Source: Candidatus Pacearchaeota archaeon (lineage in GTDB: Bacteria > Patescibacteriota > Minisyncoccia > Minisyncoccales > Minisyncoccaceae). From it: a stretch of DNA of 64,000 nucleotides. The stretch lies in assembly GCA_035404185.1 (NCBI GenBank), contig DAONGN010000001.1, positions 186,001-250,000 on the forward strand. Reading direction: 5' to 3'. Shown here in pieces: positions 17,205 through 28,829 of the stretch (position 1 is the stretch's first letter; the number at the start of each line of letters is the position of its first letter). The position numbers and the translations under genes are program-made. The notes beneath the pieces are model-generated. The model searched no databases. It had not been told where the DNA came from and worked only from the letters and a program-made list of their open reading frames with translations.

Positions 17205-18103
17205 TAATATTATTATACGGAGAAGATACATATAGGCAGAAAAAGAAACTAGGAGAGATAATGGAAGAACACAAACAGAAACACAAAAGTGGGCTTAATT
17301 TAAGATATCTTGAGGGAAAGAGCATCTCTTTTGATGATTTAAGAAATGAGGTGTTGGGCATTTCCATGTTTAAAGAAAAAAAGTTGGTAGTAGTTTTGGA
17401 TCCATTTTCTAATCCTAAATTAAAAGAAGACCTATTAGAAAAAGGAGAAGCTTTTGTTTCTTCGGATAATGTTTTACTTTTAGTCGAACAATCAAAAATA
17501 TTAGCGAAAGACAAGCTTTTGGCTTTTTTAGACAAAAATGGTAAAACTCAAGAGTTCGAATTATTAACTGGGGTAAAATTAAAAAATTGGATTCAAAAAG
17601 AAATTGAAGCAAAAGGAGGGATTATAGATGATTCTGCTTTAGAAAAATTAATTGAATATGTTGGTTCTGACTTATGGAGGATGGAAAATGAAATTACAAA
17701 ATTAATTAGTTATTCGAAAAGCATTTTAGAAAAAAATATAGACTTATTAGTTCATCCGAGTCACGAAACTAATATATTTGATACGGTTGATGCTATTGCG
17801 GCAAAGAACAAAAGAAAAGCAATTAATTTAATTAAGAGCCATATTGAAAAGGGTGAATCAGCTATATATATCTTAGCGATGATCGCTTCACAAATAAGAA
17901 ATATTATTTCAGTTAAAGGAGGTGGAACAGGACAGCTAGGAATGCACCCTTTTGTTTTTAGAAAGACGACTTTTCAAGCTAAGAATTTTAGTTTAGAAGA
18001 ATTGAAAAACATGTACGCAAGAATAACCCAATTAGATTCAGAAATAAAGGTTGGTAAAATTGATCAAAGCATCGCATTAGATGTTTTAATTTCAGAAATA
18101 TGA
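17201..18103 (+). CDS. holA: DNA polymerase III delta subunit
   Basis: Clamp-loader subunit that opens the beta ring. The N-terminal region MIILLYGEDTYRQKKKLGEI, the mid-region LKNWIQKEIEAKGGIIDDSALEKLIEYVGSDLWRMENEITKL and the C-terminal domain KGESAIYILAMIASQIRNII follow the HolA pattern. An upstream ATG at 17186 is open, but the ATG at 17201 makes the usual ATGA overlap with the mutM stop and is preferred, giving 301 residues. HolA is poorly conserved, yet length and the GEDTY start are diagnostic. Confidence 0.88.
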   Translation: MIILLYGEDTYRQKKKLGEIMEEHKQKHKSGLNLRYLEGKSISFDDLRNEVLGISMFKEKKLVVVLDPFSNPKLKEDLLEKGEAFVSSDNVLLLVEQSKILAKDKLLAFLDKNGKTQEFELLTGVKLKNWIQKEIEAKGGIIDDSALEKLIEYVGSDLWRMENEITKLISYSKSILEKNIDLLVHPSHETNIFDTVDAIAAKNKRKAINLIKSHIEKGESAIYILAMIASQIRNIISVKGGGTGQLGMHPFVFRKTTFQAKNFSLEELKNMYARITQLDSEIKVGKIDQSIALDVLISEI

Positions 18104-18741
18104 AAAAAGTTATTTGTTTTGATGTTAATGGAACATTGGTGGAAGAAAATTCATGGGAGCTTTTTACTCAAGGAGACAAGTTAATTGAAAAAGAAATCGA
18201 AGAAATATTTAAAGGATATTATTCTGGCAAAAAATTAATTGATGATGCTTGGGGAGAATTAGTTGTTTTATTAAAAAGAATAGGAAAATCAAATAAAGAT
18301 TTTATTCATAGCTGTTGGGGACAATCTAACACTTTTAAGGAAGGAGCCAGAGATATTGTTAAATACTTAAAAGAAAAGGATTATCAAATATATCTCATTT
18401 CTTGTTCAATTGATATTTATCTTGAATGTATAGTTGAAGAATTAAAAATAGATGGTTTCTATGCTGGTAGCCATTTGATGTTTGATTCTTCAGGAGAATT
18501 AAATAAAATTACCAGTGAATGTGTGAAAGGAAGAGAGTATAAAAAAGAAAAATTAAAAGAATTAGCAGAAAAAGAACATATTGCAATTGAAGATGTTATT
18601 TTTGTCGGAGATGGGGACAACGATATCGGGGTTTTTGAAATGACCAAGCATGGGATTGCAATGGGGAATCAGAATGAAAAGCTACTTAATTGTTCATGGA
18701 AAAAAATTAAGTCGTTAATAGAGATTAAAGATATTTTATAA
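18100..18741 (+). CDS. HAD-superfamily hydrolase, SerB-like
   Basis: A 213-residue HAD-fold protein close in layout to phosphoserine phosphatases. Motif I is FDVNGTLVEEN: the nucleophile Asp8 is present, but the second Asp, the usual acid/base, is Asn10. Motif II is the LISCS region, and motif IV is FVGDGDNDIGVFE with both metal-binding Asp residues. The tail AMGNQNEKLLN is also SerB-like. The Asp-to-Asn change may lower or alter phosphatase activity, so the substrate is open. It overlaps holA by 4 bases and is followed by a terminator. Confidence 0.8.
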   Translation: MKKVICFDVNGTLVEENSWELFTQGDKLIEKEIEEIFKGYYSGKKLIDDAWGELVVLLKRIGKSNKDFIHSCWGQSNTFKEGARDIVKYLKEKDYQIYLISCSIDIYLECIVEELKIDGFYAGSHLMFDSSGELNKITSECVKGREYKKEKLKELAEKEHIAIEDVIFVGDGDNDIGVFEMTKHGIAMGNQNEKLLNCSWKKIKSLIEIKDIL

Positions 18742-18745
18742 GAGA

Positions 18746-18776
18746 AAACCGGGCTTCCCCGGTTCTTTTATTTTTT
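18746..18776. terminator. Bidirectional terminator between the HAD gene and rpsT
   Basis: Stem AACCGGG/CCCGGTT with CTTC loop (18747-18764), followed on the plus strand by CTTTTATTTTTT and on the minus strand by TTTTCTC. It lies between convergent genes and overlaps the last codons of rpsT. Confidence 0.85.
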
Positions 18777-19037
18777 GATAGATTTGCTTATCTTTTTCAT
18801 CATTCTTGATTTTTTTCTCGAAGCAGTGTTTTTCTTTATCACCCCTCTTTTAGCTGCCTTGTCAAGAGCTTTATAAATTTTTGGAAGTAGTTTTTCTGCT
18901 CCAGCTGCGTCATTTGCAACTAATAAAGCATTAGCTTCTTTGATAAGCTTTCTCATTTCTAAAATTCTCTTTGAATTAACGACTCTGCGTCTTTCGATCT
19001 GAGCAGGACGTCTTTTGGTTGTTTTTGTAACTGGCAT
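18768..19037 (-). CDS. rpsT: 30S ribosomal protein S20
   Basis: Small-subunit protein binding 16S rRNA. The 89-residue protein is very basic, begins MPVTKTTKRRPAQIERRRVVNS with the RR..N start of S20, and has the LPKIYKALDKAAKRGVIKKNTASRKKSRMMKKI segment that defines the family (DKAAKRGVIHKNTAARKKSRL in other bacteria). It is a single gene, convergent with the HAD gene and divergent from ruvA. Confidence 0.95.
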   Translation of the reverse strand: MPVTKTTKRRPAQIERRRVVNSKRILEMRKLIKEANALLVANDAAGAEKLLPKIYKALDKAAKRGVIKKNTASRKKSRMMKKISKSIKK

Positions 19038-19057
19038 ATACGATATATATACACTAA

Positions 19058-19086
19058 TTGTTTAAATATTGCAAGTTTGATATACT
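19058..19086 (+). promoter_or_regulatory. Promoter of ruvA
   Basis: TTGTTT (19058-19063), 17-base spacer, TATACT (19081-19086). The ruvA ATG lies 7 bases after the -10 box, so transcription would start at about the A of the ATG. Confidence 0.6.
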
Positions 19087-19093
19087 GAATTCA

Positions 19094-19654
19094 ATGATAA
19101 GTCACATTTTCGGAAAAATTATACATAAAGACGACAAAAAGATTATTCTTGATAAGTCAGGGATAGGTTTTGAGGTATTTTTAGCCCCTTCAGACCTAAG
19201 AGAGCTTAATATTGGTGAAGAAAGGAGTGTTTTTACCTTTCTTTTTTTAGGAGAAAAGATAATTGAGCTGTACGGATTTTTAACACCTGAAAAACTCGAA
19301 TTATTTAAGATATTAAAAGGTGTTTCTGGAGTTGGACCTAAAACAGCTATGGGTTTAGCGGTGGCTGGTTCTCTTGAGAAATTAAAAGATTCATTAGAGA
19401 AAGGAGAATTGCCTGAGGATGTTAAGGGAGTTGGAGTGAAAAGACTACAGAAGATACTTTTGGAAATAACAGGAAAGATAAAAGAAGTAAAAAAGGTTAG
19501 TCCTAAGAAAATTACTAAAGATGAAGTATTTGATGCTTTGACAGCTTTAGGTTTTAACAAACAAGATGTAGCTGATGCCATTAGTCAGATTCCTGAAGAT
19601 GTTAAAGGAGCGAAAGAAAGACTAAGAGAAGCTTTAAGGTTGTTAGGAAAATGA
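19094..19654 (+). CDS. ruvA: Holliday junction DNA helicase subunit RuvA
   Basis: Tetrameric protein that holds the Holliday junction for RuvB. It has the N-terminal OB domain (MISHIFGKIIHKDDKKIILD, GIGFEVF), tandem helix-hairpin-helix motifs (LKGVSGVGPKTAMGLA and LPEDVKGVGVKRLQKILLEI) and the C-terminal domain EVFDALTALGFNKQDVADAI that contacts RuvB. The frame opens at 19058, but the ATG at 19094 matches the usual family start and lies right after the promoter -10 box; this gives 186 residues. The stop overlaps the next ATG by 4 bases. Confidence 0.94.
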   Translation: MISHIFGKIIHKDDKKIILDKSGIGFEVFLAPSDLRELNIGEERSVFTFLFLGEKIIELYGFLTPEKLELFKILKGVSGVGPKTAMGLAVAGSLEKLKDSLEKGELPEDVKGVGVKRLQKILLEITGKIKEVKKVSPKKITKDEVFDALTALGFNKQDVADAISQIPEDVKGAKERLREALRLLGK

Positions 19655-20910
19655 GCATTAAGACAACAATTAGAAAATTACTTCCTAAAAATTTAATCAA
19701 TCTATATCATTTGGGATTAGCTTTTTTGTCAGCTTTAATTTACGGTTTTCCTTCACGAAAAATAAAAGTGATAGGAATTACGGGAACTAATGGCAAATCA
19801 ACTACATTAAATATTGCTTCTAAAATTTTAGAAACTAATGGTTTTAAAGTAGCAGCTTTAACTTCCATTATGTTTAAGATAGGAAAGAAAGAGGAAGAAA
19901 ACAAATTAAAGATGACGATGCCAGGAAGATTTGTGATTAATAAGTTTTTGAGCGATGCGGTTAAGGCTAAATGTGATTATGCTTTTATTGAAACAACATC
20001 AGAGGGAATAGTACAGAATCGTCACAGGTTTATAGATTTCAAAACAGCCGTAATTACTAATTTAAATCCTGAGCACATTGAATCTCATGGTGGATTTGAT
20101 AATTACAAAAAAGCCAAAGGAAAGTTCTTCAATGATGTTAAGGGGACTCATATTGTTAATATTGACGATAAGCATGCTCCTTATTTTTTAGAATTTAAAG
20201 CTGATAAAATCATAACTTACGGAATTAAAAATGAATTAGCAAATATTAGAGGAGAAAATATTATTGCTAATTCCAATGGTTCAACTTTTAGTGTAGATGG
20301 AATTAATTTTAATTTAAAGATTTTGTGCGATTTTAATATTTATAATGCCCTAGCGGCAATTGCAATTGCTTCTTCAGAAGGAATTATTGTTGAAAATTGC
20401 AAGAGAGGAATTGAAGTAGTCAGTCAGATCGCAGGAAGAATGGAAAAAGTAATAGCAACTCCTTTTGAAGTTTTTGTTGATTATGCTTTTGTTCCCGAGG
20501 CTTTAGAAAAAGTTTATCAATTTGTAAAGCCAAAGAACGGGAAGCTTATCTGCGTTTTAGGTTCTTGTGGTGGAGGAAGGGATAAATGGAAAAGGCCTGT
20601 TTTGGGTGGATTAGCTAATCAATATGGAGACGTTGTCATTATTACTAATGAAGACCCATATGATGAAAAACCAGAAGATATTATTGATCAAGTTAGCGTG
20701 GGAGTTAAGGATAAAGAAAAATTAATTAAGATTTTTAATAGAAGAGAAGCAATAAACAAAGCAATATCATTAGCTAAAGAAGGGGACGTAATTGTTGTTA
20801 CAGGAAAAGGATGTGAGCCTTGGCTTTGTTGGGAGGGAGGAAGAAAAGAAGCTTGGGATGATAGAAAGATAGTCAGAGAAGAATTTAGTAAAATAATGCA
20901 AGAAATATAG
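19651..20910 (+). CDS. Mur ligase family protein, MurE-like
   Basis: ATP-dependent amino-acid ligase of the Mur family, probably adding the third residue to UDP-MurNAc-dipeptide. The P-loop is GITGTNGKSTT (residues 42-52), followed by TMPGRFVIN, the ETTSEGI metal-binding region, NLNPEHIESHG, the C-terminal VLGSCGGGRDKWKRP and ITNEDPYDEKP motifs. NEDP is the spot that in MurE contacts the incoming diamino acid (DNPR in DAP-adding enzymes), so specificity cannot be read here. The 419-residue length is short because the N-terminal UDP-binding domain is nearly missing, replaced by a hydrophobic helix (LYHLGLAFLSALIYG). It could thus act on a different cell-wall precursor. It follows ruvA with a 4-base overlap. 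Confidence 0.82.
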   Translation: MSIKTTIRKLLPKNLINLYHLGLAFLSALIYGFPSRKIKVIGITGTNGKSTTLNIASKILETNGFKVAALTSIMFKIGKKEEENKLKMTMPGRFVINKFLSDAVKAKCDYAFIETTSEGIVQNRHRFIDFKTAVITNLNPEHIESHGGFDNYKKAKGKFFNDVKGTHIVNIDDKHAPYFLEFKADKIITYGIKNELANIRGENIIANSNGSTFSVDGINFNLKILCDFNIYNALAAIAIASSEGIIVENCKRGIEVVSQIAGRMEKVIATPFEVFVDYAFVPEALEKVYQFVKPKNGKLICVLGSCGGGRDKWKRPVLGGLANQYGDVVIITNEDPYDEKPEDIIDQVSVGVKDKEKLIKIFNRREAINKAISLAKEGDVIVVTGKGCEPWLCWEGGRKEAWDDRKIVREEFSKIMQEI

Positions 20911-20915
20911 ATTTC

Positions 20916-20943
20916 TTGACACAAAGCTCTTTTTAGGTAGAAT
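20916..20943 (+). promoter_or_regulatory. Promoter of the ATP synthase operon
   Basis: TTGACA (20916-20921), 16-base spacer, TAGAAT (20938-20943), 11 bases before the atpB ATG. It lies right after the Mur ligase stop. Confidence 0.75.
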
Positions 20944-21630
20944 AGAAATGTCTTATGAATATACATATAGCTTTAACAGGAGAGCCAGTTTTTAGATTTT
21001 TGGGAATAAACTTTACCAACACTTTTGTTATAAGCATATCTATAGCAGTTTTTATTATCATCTTTTTTCTCTTTGCATTTAGGAAAAGAGAGATTATTCC
21101 TGGTAAAATGCAGAACTTTTTTGAATTTATTTTAGAAACAATCTTCTCTCTTTTTGATGGAATGACAGGAGACAGTAAAAAGACGGAAGAAATTTTTCCT
21201 TTAGCAGGAACATTGTTTATTTTTATCTTATTAAATAACTTATTAGAAGTACTCCCCGGATTGGGGATTTTTCATTTCTTAAGATCGCCTAGTTCAGACA
21301 TTCACTTTACCTTGGCTTTAGCGATTTTTTCAATGGTTTTTATTCATTATACGGCAATCAAGAAATTGGGAGGGATTGAATATTTTAAAAAGTATATTAA
21401 ATTTGAAAGTCCGATTATGTTTTTTGTAGGAGCTCTTGAGGCGATGGGAGAAATTACCAGAACAATGTCATTGGGAATTAGGTTATTCGGAAACTTATTT
21501 GCGGGAGAAATATTGCTAATGATTATATCCTTCATGGTTCCTTATATAGTTCCGCTTCCGTTCCTAGGTTTGGAGATTTTCGTTGGATTTATTCAAGCAT
21601 TAGTATTTTCATCATTAATAACAGTATTCT

Positions 21631-22123
<493 letters not shown>

Positions 22124-22133
22124 TTAAAAAATA

Positions 22134-22622
22134 ATGAGCAGTGTAGAAATAGATTGGAAAATATTAGTAGGCCAAATAGTTAACTTTGCCATTCTATTTT
22201 TTATTCTTAAAGCCTTTATTTATAAGCCTTTTCTTAATCTTTTGAAAACAAGAAGAGAAAAGATAGAGGAGGGAATTAATAAATCTGTTGAAGCCGACAA
22301 AGAACTTTCAAAGATAGGAGAAATGAAGGTAGATTTAGAAAGAATCAACGAGGAAGAAAAAAAGAAAGTTTTAATTAGGGCAGATGAAGAGGCAAAAAAA
22401 AGATTAGAAGAGGCGAATAAAAAAGCAGAAGAAGAAAGGTCTGCTATTTTAGCAAAAGCGCAAAAAGATGCAGAAGTTTTAAAAGAATCTGAAAAAGAAG
22501 TAACTAAGAAAAAGACAATTGAAAATGCTTTTTCTTTAGCAGAAAAGCTTTTAAAAGAAAATATTGACGAGAAGAAAGGAAAACAAATTGCTGAAGATTT
22601 TTTAAGCAAACTTAAGATATGA
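22134..22622 (+). CDS. atpF: F1Fo ATP synthase subunit b
   Basis: Peripheral stalk subunit. One N-terminal membrane helix (LVGQIVNFAILFFILKAFIYKPF, residues 10-32) is followed by a long highly charged coiled coil to the end. The 162-residue size is standard. Only one b gene is visible, so the stalk is a homodimer. It overlaps atpH by 4 bases. Confidence 0.93.
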   Translation: MSSVEIDWKILVGQIVNFAILFFILKAFIYKPFLNLLKTRREKIEEGINKSVEADKELSKIGEMKVDLERINEEEKKKVLIRADEEAKKRLEEANKKAEEERSAILAKAQKDAEVLKESEKEVTKKKTIENAFSLAEKLLKENIDEKKGKQIAEDFLSKLKI

Positions 22623-23011
22623 AGATAGAAAAAGAAATTTCATCTTGGGCTCGCGCCCTATATCTCTCGCTTGAGGAGCACCCAGAAGATGCCAAGAAGC
22701 TTTTTGCTAATCTTAAAAAATCATTAGATAAAAAATCTGTTTTTATTCCCGCAATAATTAAAAAGCTTAAAAGAATGTATTTGAAAGAAAAAAGGGCAGA
22801 ATTGTTTTTAGCTCAAGAATTCAGTGAAAAAGAAAAAGATGAAATTAAGGAAAAAATAAAAGATATCGTTAAGGGAATTGAAAAAGTCGACGATGTTTTA
22901 GATGAAAGCCTTTTAGCTGGTTTTCGTTTAAAAACAAAAGACGTGTTAGTTAAGGCTTCAATGAAAGATGTTTTGTTGAAGTTAAAAAACAAAATATATG
23001 GATATAATTGA
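22619..23011 (+). CDS. atpH: F1Fo ATP synthase subunit delta (short)
   Basis: Stalk cap connecting b to the alpha3beta3 head. Called from position between atpF and atpA and from the C-terminal pattern DESLLAGFRLKTKDVLVKASMKDVLLKLK, which matches the end of delta (ligand to subunit b). At 130 residues it is clearly shorter than the usual 175-180; the N-terminal helical bundle that binds alpha looks shortened. Overlaps atpF by 4 and atpA by 14 bases. Confidence 0.85.
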   Translation: MKIEKEISSWARALYLSLEEHPEDAKKLFANLKKSLDKKSVFIPAIIKKLKRMYLKEKRAELFLAQEFSEKEKDEIKEKIKDIVKGIEKVDDVLDESLLAGFRLKTKDVLVKASMKDVLLKLKNKIYGYN

Positions 23012-24489
23012 ACAATTTAAAAAACAATTAGAAGGATTGGATGTTTCTCCAGAGATGGAAGAGGTGGGTGAAGTTATCGAGATTAAGGACGGAGTTGTTA
23101 AGATTTCTGGACTTAAGGGAGTCGAGAATTTTGAGATGATTGAATTTGATGGAGCTAATGTTATGGGATTGGTTTTGAACTTGGAAGAGTACGAAGTCGG
23201 TGCTGTAATTTTAGGAAGTGACAAAAATATCAAAGAAGGAACAACAGTAAAAAGGACTAAAAAGGTTTTCTCCGTGCCGGTGGGAGAGGGACTTTTGGGT
23301 CGTGTAGTTGATCCTTTAGGAAGGCCATTAGATGGTAAGGGTGAAATCAAAGCTAAAGATTTTTTACCTTTGGAAAGAAAAGGACCTTCAGTTATTGAAA
23401 GGCAGCCGGTAACAAAACCTTTGCACACTGGAATTAAAATGGTTGATGCTTTGATTCCGATTGGTAGAGGACAAAGAGAATTGATTATCGGAGATAGAGG
23501 ACTAGGAAAGACTGCAATTGCATTGGATGCAATCATTAATCAGAAATATGAAAAGAATAGGCCATTCTGTATTTACGTTGCTTGCGGACAAAAGAAAGCA
23601 AAGGTTAGAAGATTGATTGCTACTTTAGAAAAAGAAGGAGCAATGGAATACACAACAGTTGTTTGTGCTTTTCCTGATGATCCAGCTAGTTTTATTTATT
23701 TAGCTCCTTTTGCCGGAGCAACAATTGGAGAATATTTCAGAGACAACAAACAAGATGCTTTAGTTGTTTATGATGATTTAACTAGACAAGCTTGGGCATG
23801 GAGAGAAATTTCTTTAATTTTAAGGCGTCCACCAGGTAGAGAAGCTTATCCCGGCGATGTCTTCTATCTTCACTCAAGACTTCTTGAAAGAGCAGCTATG
23901 ATGAGTAATGAAAAGGGAGGTGGTTCTCTAACTGCTTTGCCAATTATTGAAACTCAAGCAGGAGATATCTCTGGATATATTCCAACTAACGTAATTTCTA
24001 TTACTGATGGTCAAATATTCTTGGATTCAACTTTGTTTAGAAAAGAACAAAAGCCAGCTATTAATATTGGAACATCTGTTTCAAGAGTAGGTTCAACTGC
24101 TCAAATGAAGGCAACTAAAAAAGTTGCTGGAAGATTGAAGCTTGATTTGGCTCAATTCCAAGAACTAGAAAGATTTTCAGAATTTACTGAAGAATTGGAT
24201 CCTCAAACTAAAAAGACAATTGAAAAAGGTAAAAGAATGAGAATTCTTTTAAGGCAATTTGATTTGAAGCCTCTTCCGATTGAAAAAGAAGTTATCGTTA
24301 TTTTCACCGGAGTTAATAGCGATATTGAGGAAGTTCCGATGGACAAAATCAGTGAATTTGAAGAAGAAGTTTTGAAAATTGTTCAATTAGAAGCTCCTCA
24401 AATATTAAAAGAGATTAAGGAAACAGGAGAGATGAGCGATAAAAACAAAGAAAGCCTCTTAGATTTAATAAAGAAAGTTAAAAAGAACT

Positions 24490-24500
<11 letters not shown>
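22998..24500 (+). CDS. atpA: F1Fo ATP synthase subunit alpha
   Basis: Non-catalytic nucleotide-binding head subunit. It begins with the beta-barrel (VGEVIEIKDGVVKISGLKG), has P-loop GDRGLGKTAIALD (most bacteria have GDRQTGKT; the change to GL is a small oddity), and contains the arginine-finger region ISVSRVGSTAQ. Length 500 is normal. Its ATG overlaps atpH by 14 bases, and its end overlaps atpG by 11. Confidence 0.96.
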
Positions 24501-26989
<2,489 letters not shown>

Positions 26990-26991
26990 AG

Positions 26992-27013
26992 AACGGGGCT
27001 AGGCCCCGTTTTT
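26992..27013 (+). terminator. Terminator of the ATP synthase operon
   Basis: Perfect 8-bp stem AACGGGGC/GCCCCGTT with loop TAG, followed by TTT, two bases after the atpC stop. Confidence 0.92.
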
Positions 27014-27070
27014 GTAATTTTATTGAATTTGAAGTATATTGAATGCATAATAAGATTGAATAAAAATACT

Positions 27071-28015
27071 ATGAAAATACAGGAAATATTTGATTTAGCG
27101 ATACAGATGGGGATTGATTCTGACTTTAGAGGCAAAGAAGGAGTTGTTAAGGTTTTAAATAGAAAAAAGAAAAAATATGAAGCTTTGTCTCCCGAAGCTA
27201 AAGAAGAATTTGATCAGGAGGCTTTAACTAATCCTTATTTAGATACCAGGATTTATAATATTGCTGAAGATAAAGAAATTAAAAAGATTTTAGTAGGAAT
27301 TGATATTGATACTTCTGAATTATTATTAGCTAAACAATTAGGAGATATCGATTTGGTTATGGGCCATCATCCAATAGGAAGAGGACTAGCTAACTTAGCT
27401 GATATTATGGAAATGCAGGCTGATGTATACAATCATTATGGTGTACCAATTAATGTTGCTGAGGGTCTTAATTCTCCAAGGATAAGTGAGGTAGCAAGGG
27501 GAGTTAGTGGTTCTAATCATCAGAAATCAGTTGATGCCGCTCGCATTCTAGGAATTAATTTTATGAATGTTCATACTCCGGCTGATAATTTAGTTGCTAG
27601 ATTTTTAAATAATTTAGTTGAAAAAGAAAAACCAGAAAGAGTAGAGGACTTAATAGATTTATTAAAAGAAGTTCCTGAATACAAAGAAGCAATTAAGATT
27701 GGTGTTGGGCCTAAGGCTATAACTGGAAAACCTGATAGTAGATGTGGAAAGATTGCAGTGACAGAAATTACTGGAGGAACAGAAGGTTCTCCTAAATTAT
27801 TTGAGAAAATGTCTCAAGCAGGAATAGGAACTACCTTAGCAATGCATGCTTCAGAAGAACACAGAAAAGAAGCAGAAAATGCTTGCATTAATGTTGTTAT
27901 CGCTGGACACATTTCTTCTGATTCTTTAGGTATGAATTTGTTCTTAGATGAATTAGAGAAAAAAGGAATTGAAATTGTTTGTTCTAGTGGTTTAACAAGA
28001 TTTAAAAGATTTTAA
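27071..28015 (+). CDS. NIF3/DUF34-like protein
   Basis: Member of the widespread NIF3 (DUF34) metal-binding family whose role is unsettled (sometimes annotated as GTP cyclohydrolase type 2-like). Signs are ILVGIDIDTSELLLAKQLGDIDLVMGHHPIG with the paired histidines, NVHTPADNLVARFL in the middle, and GHISSDSLGMNLFLDEL near the C-terminus, with further His residues as metal ligands. The open frame reaches back to 27023, but ATG 27071 (MKIQEIFDLAIQMG) is the natural start; 314 residues. It lies alone after the atp terminator. Family call is fair; the biochemical role is not known. Confidence 0.78.
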   Translation: MKIQEIFDLAIQMGIDSDFRGKEGVVKVLNRKKKKYEALSPEAKEEFDQEALTNPYLDTRIYNIAEDKEIKKILVGIDIDTSELLLAKQLGDIDLVMGHHPIGRGLANLADIMEMQADVYNHYGVPINVAEGLNSPRISEVARGVSGSNHQKSVDAARILGINFMNVHTPADNLVARFLNNLVEKEKPERVEDLIDLLKEVPEYKEAIKIGVGPKAITGKPDSRCGKIAVTEITGGTEGSPKLFEKMSQAGIGTTLAMHASEEHRKEAENACINVVIAGHISSDSLGMNLFLDELEKKGIEIVCSSGLTRFKRF

Positions 28016-28105
28016 TTAAGATTTGAATCTTATCATTTGAACCAACATGAAAAAGCATCAAAAGATTAAAAATGTTCGAATAATTAATATTAATTTCATA
28101 AATAT

Positions 28106-28744
28106 ATGAGTTTTGAACAGCCTAATTTTGAAAAAGAAGAAAACCTAGAAAATGAAGTTGAACAAAAAGAAAAAGAAGCCGCTTTTAAGGAGAGGGTTAT
28201 TGATTTTTTAAAAAAGCGTGAACGATTTCTTTCTCCTGAAGATAAAGTCATCCCTAATAGTGGAGACAGAGAAATGATATTAATAAATAGAGAAGCTTTG
28301 CTTAATCAGGCAAAACAAGAAAATTATCTAGGGCATTCTGATATTTCAGGTGAATATGATGGGGAGGAAGTAATACAAGAATCTTCTTCTATTAGTGAAA
28401 CTATTGATAATGACATACTTCATTTATTAGAAAATTTTAAAGATACCAACATAAAGGAGGAAGCTTTAAAGGAGCTTCAGGAAGAAGCGATAAGTATTTC
28501 TGAAACGCTAGGCCAGCTTATGGAGAATAATCCCAAATTTATCACAGAGCACAATAAAAACTCTAAAAGAAATCCAAAGTTTGAAAAAACAGAAGAATTT
28601 AAAAAAGCTTACGAATTTGCAAAGAGTAAGTATGCCTCTGTGCCTTATGGAGAGCAAACCATAAATAAGTTGAACTTGGACATAGAAGAGGGTAATTATT
28701 CTGATATTTTGGAGATATATCAAAATAGAGATACGACAGTATAG
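28106..28744 (+). CDS. Hypothetical charged protein
   Basis: I do not recognise this 212-residue protein. It is very acidic and lysine-rich, without membrane segment or signal peptide; the first 30 residues (EKEENLENEVEQKEKEAAFKERV) predict a helix or coiled coil, and the middle (DILHLLENFKDTNIKEEALKELQEEAISISETLGQLM) another. It starts in an ATATATG context and stands alone between the NIF3-like gene and the convergent elp3. A repeat copy (28800-28819) lies just after it. No function is proposed. Confidence 0.7.
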   Translation: MSFEQPNFEKEENLENEVEQKEKEAAFKERVIDFLKKRERFLSPEDKVIPNSGDREMILINREALLNQAKQENYLGHSDISGEYDGEEVIQESSSISETIDNDILHLLENFKDTNIKEEALKELQEEAISISETLGQLMENNPKFITEHNKNSKRNPKFEKTEEFKKAYEFAKSKYASVPYGEQTINKLNLDIEEGNYSDILEIYQNRDTTV

Positions 28745-28799
28745 CGCTTTTTGGCGAAGTTGTATTTTGGGATAAATTTAAACAATGATTATTAAAAAG

Positions 28800-28819
28800 G
28801 TTCCAAGTTTGTTCCATTT
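28800..28819. repeat. Copy A of a 20-base dispersed repeat
   Basis: GTTCCAAGTTTGTTCCATTT. It recurs at 61660-61679 with one mismatch, and similarity extends about 10 more bases (CC-AGC-AA). Both copies are intergenic, directly after a hypothetical gene. Function unknown. Confidence 0.6.
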
Positions 28820-28829
28820 CCCGAGCAAA

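Noticed and set aside
19102..19581. 159-codon minus-strand frame inside ruvA
   Set aside because: Antisense of ruvA; composition typical of a reverse frame.
22220..22609. Long open frame opposite atpF (129 codons, minus)
   Set aside because: Ser/Phe/Leu-rich antisense shadow of the coiled-coil gene atpF; no start signals and no recognisable protein.
22982..23536. 184-codon open frame opposite atpA
   Set aside because: Pro/Ser/Thr-rich shadow of a strongly conserved gene on the other strand.
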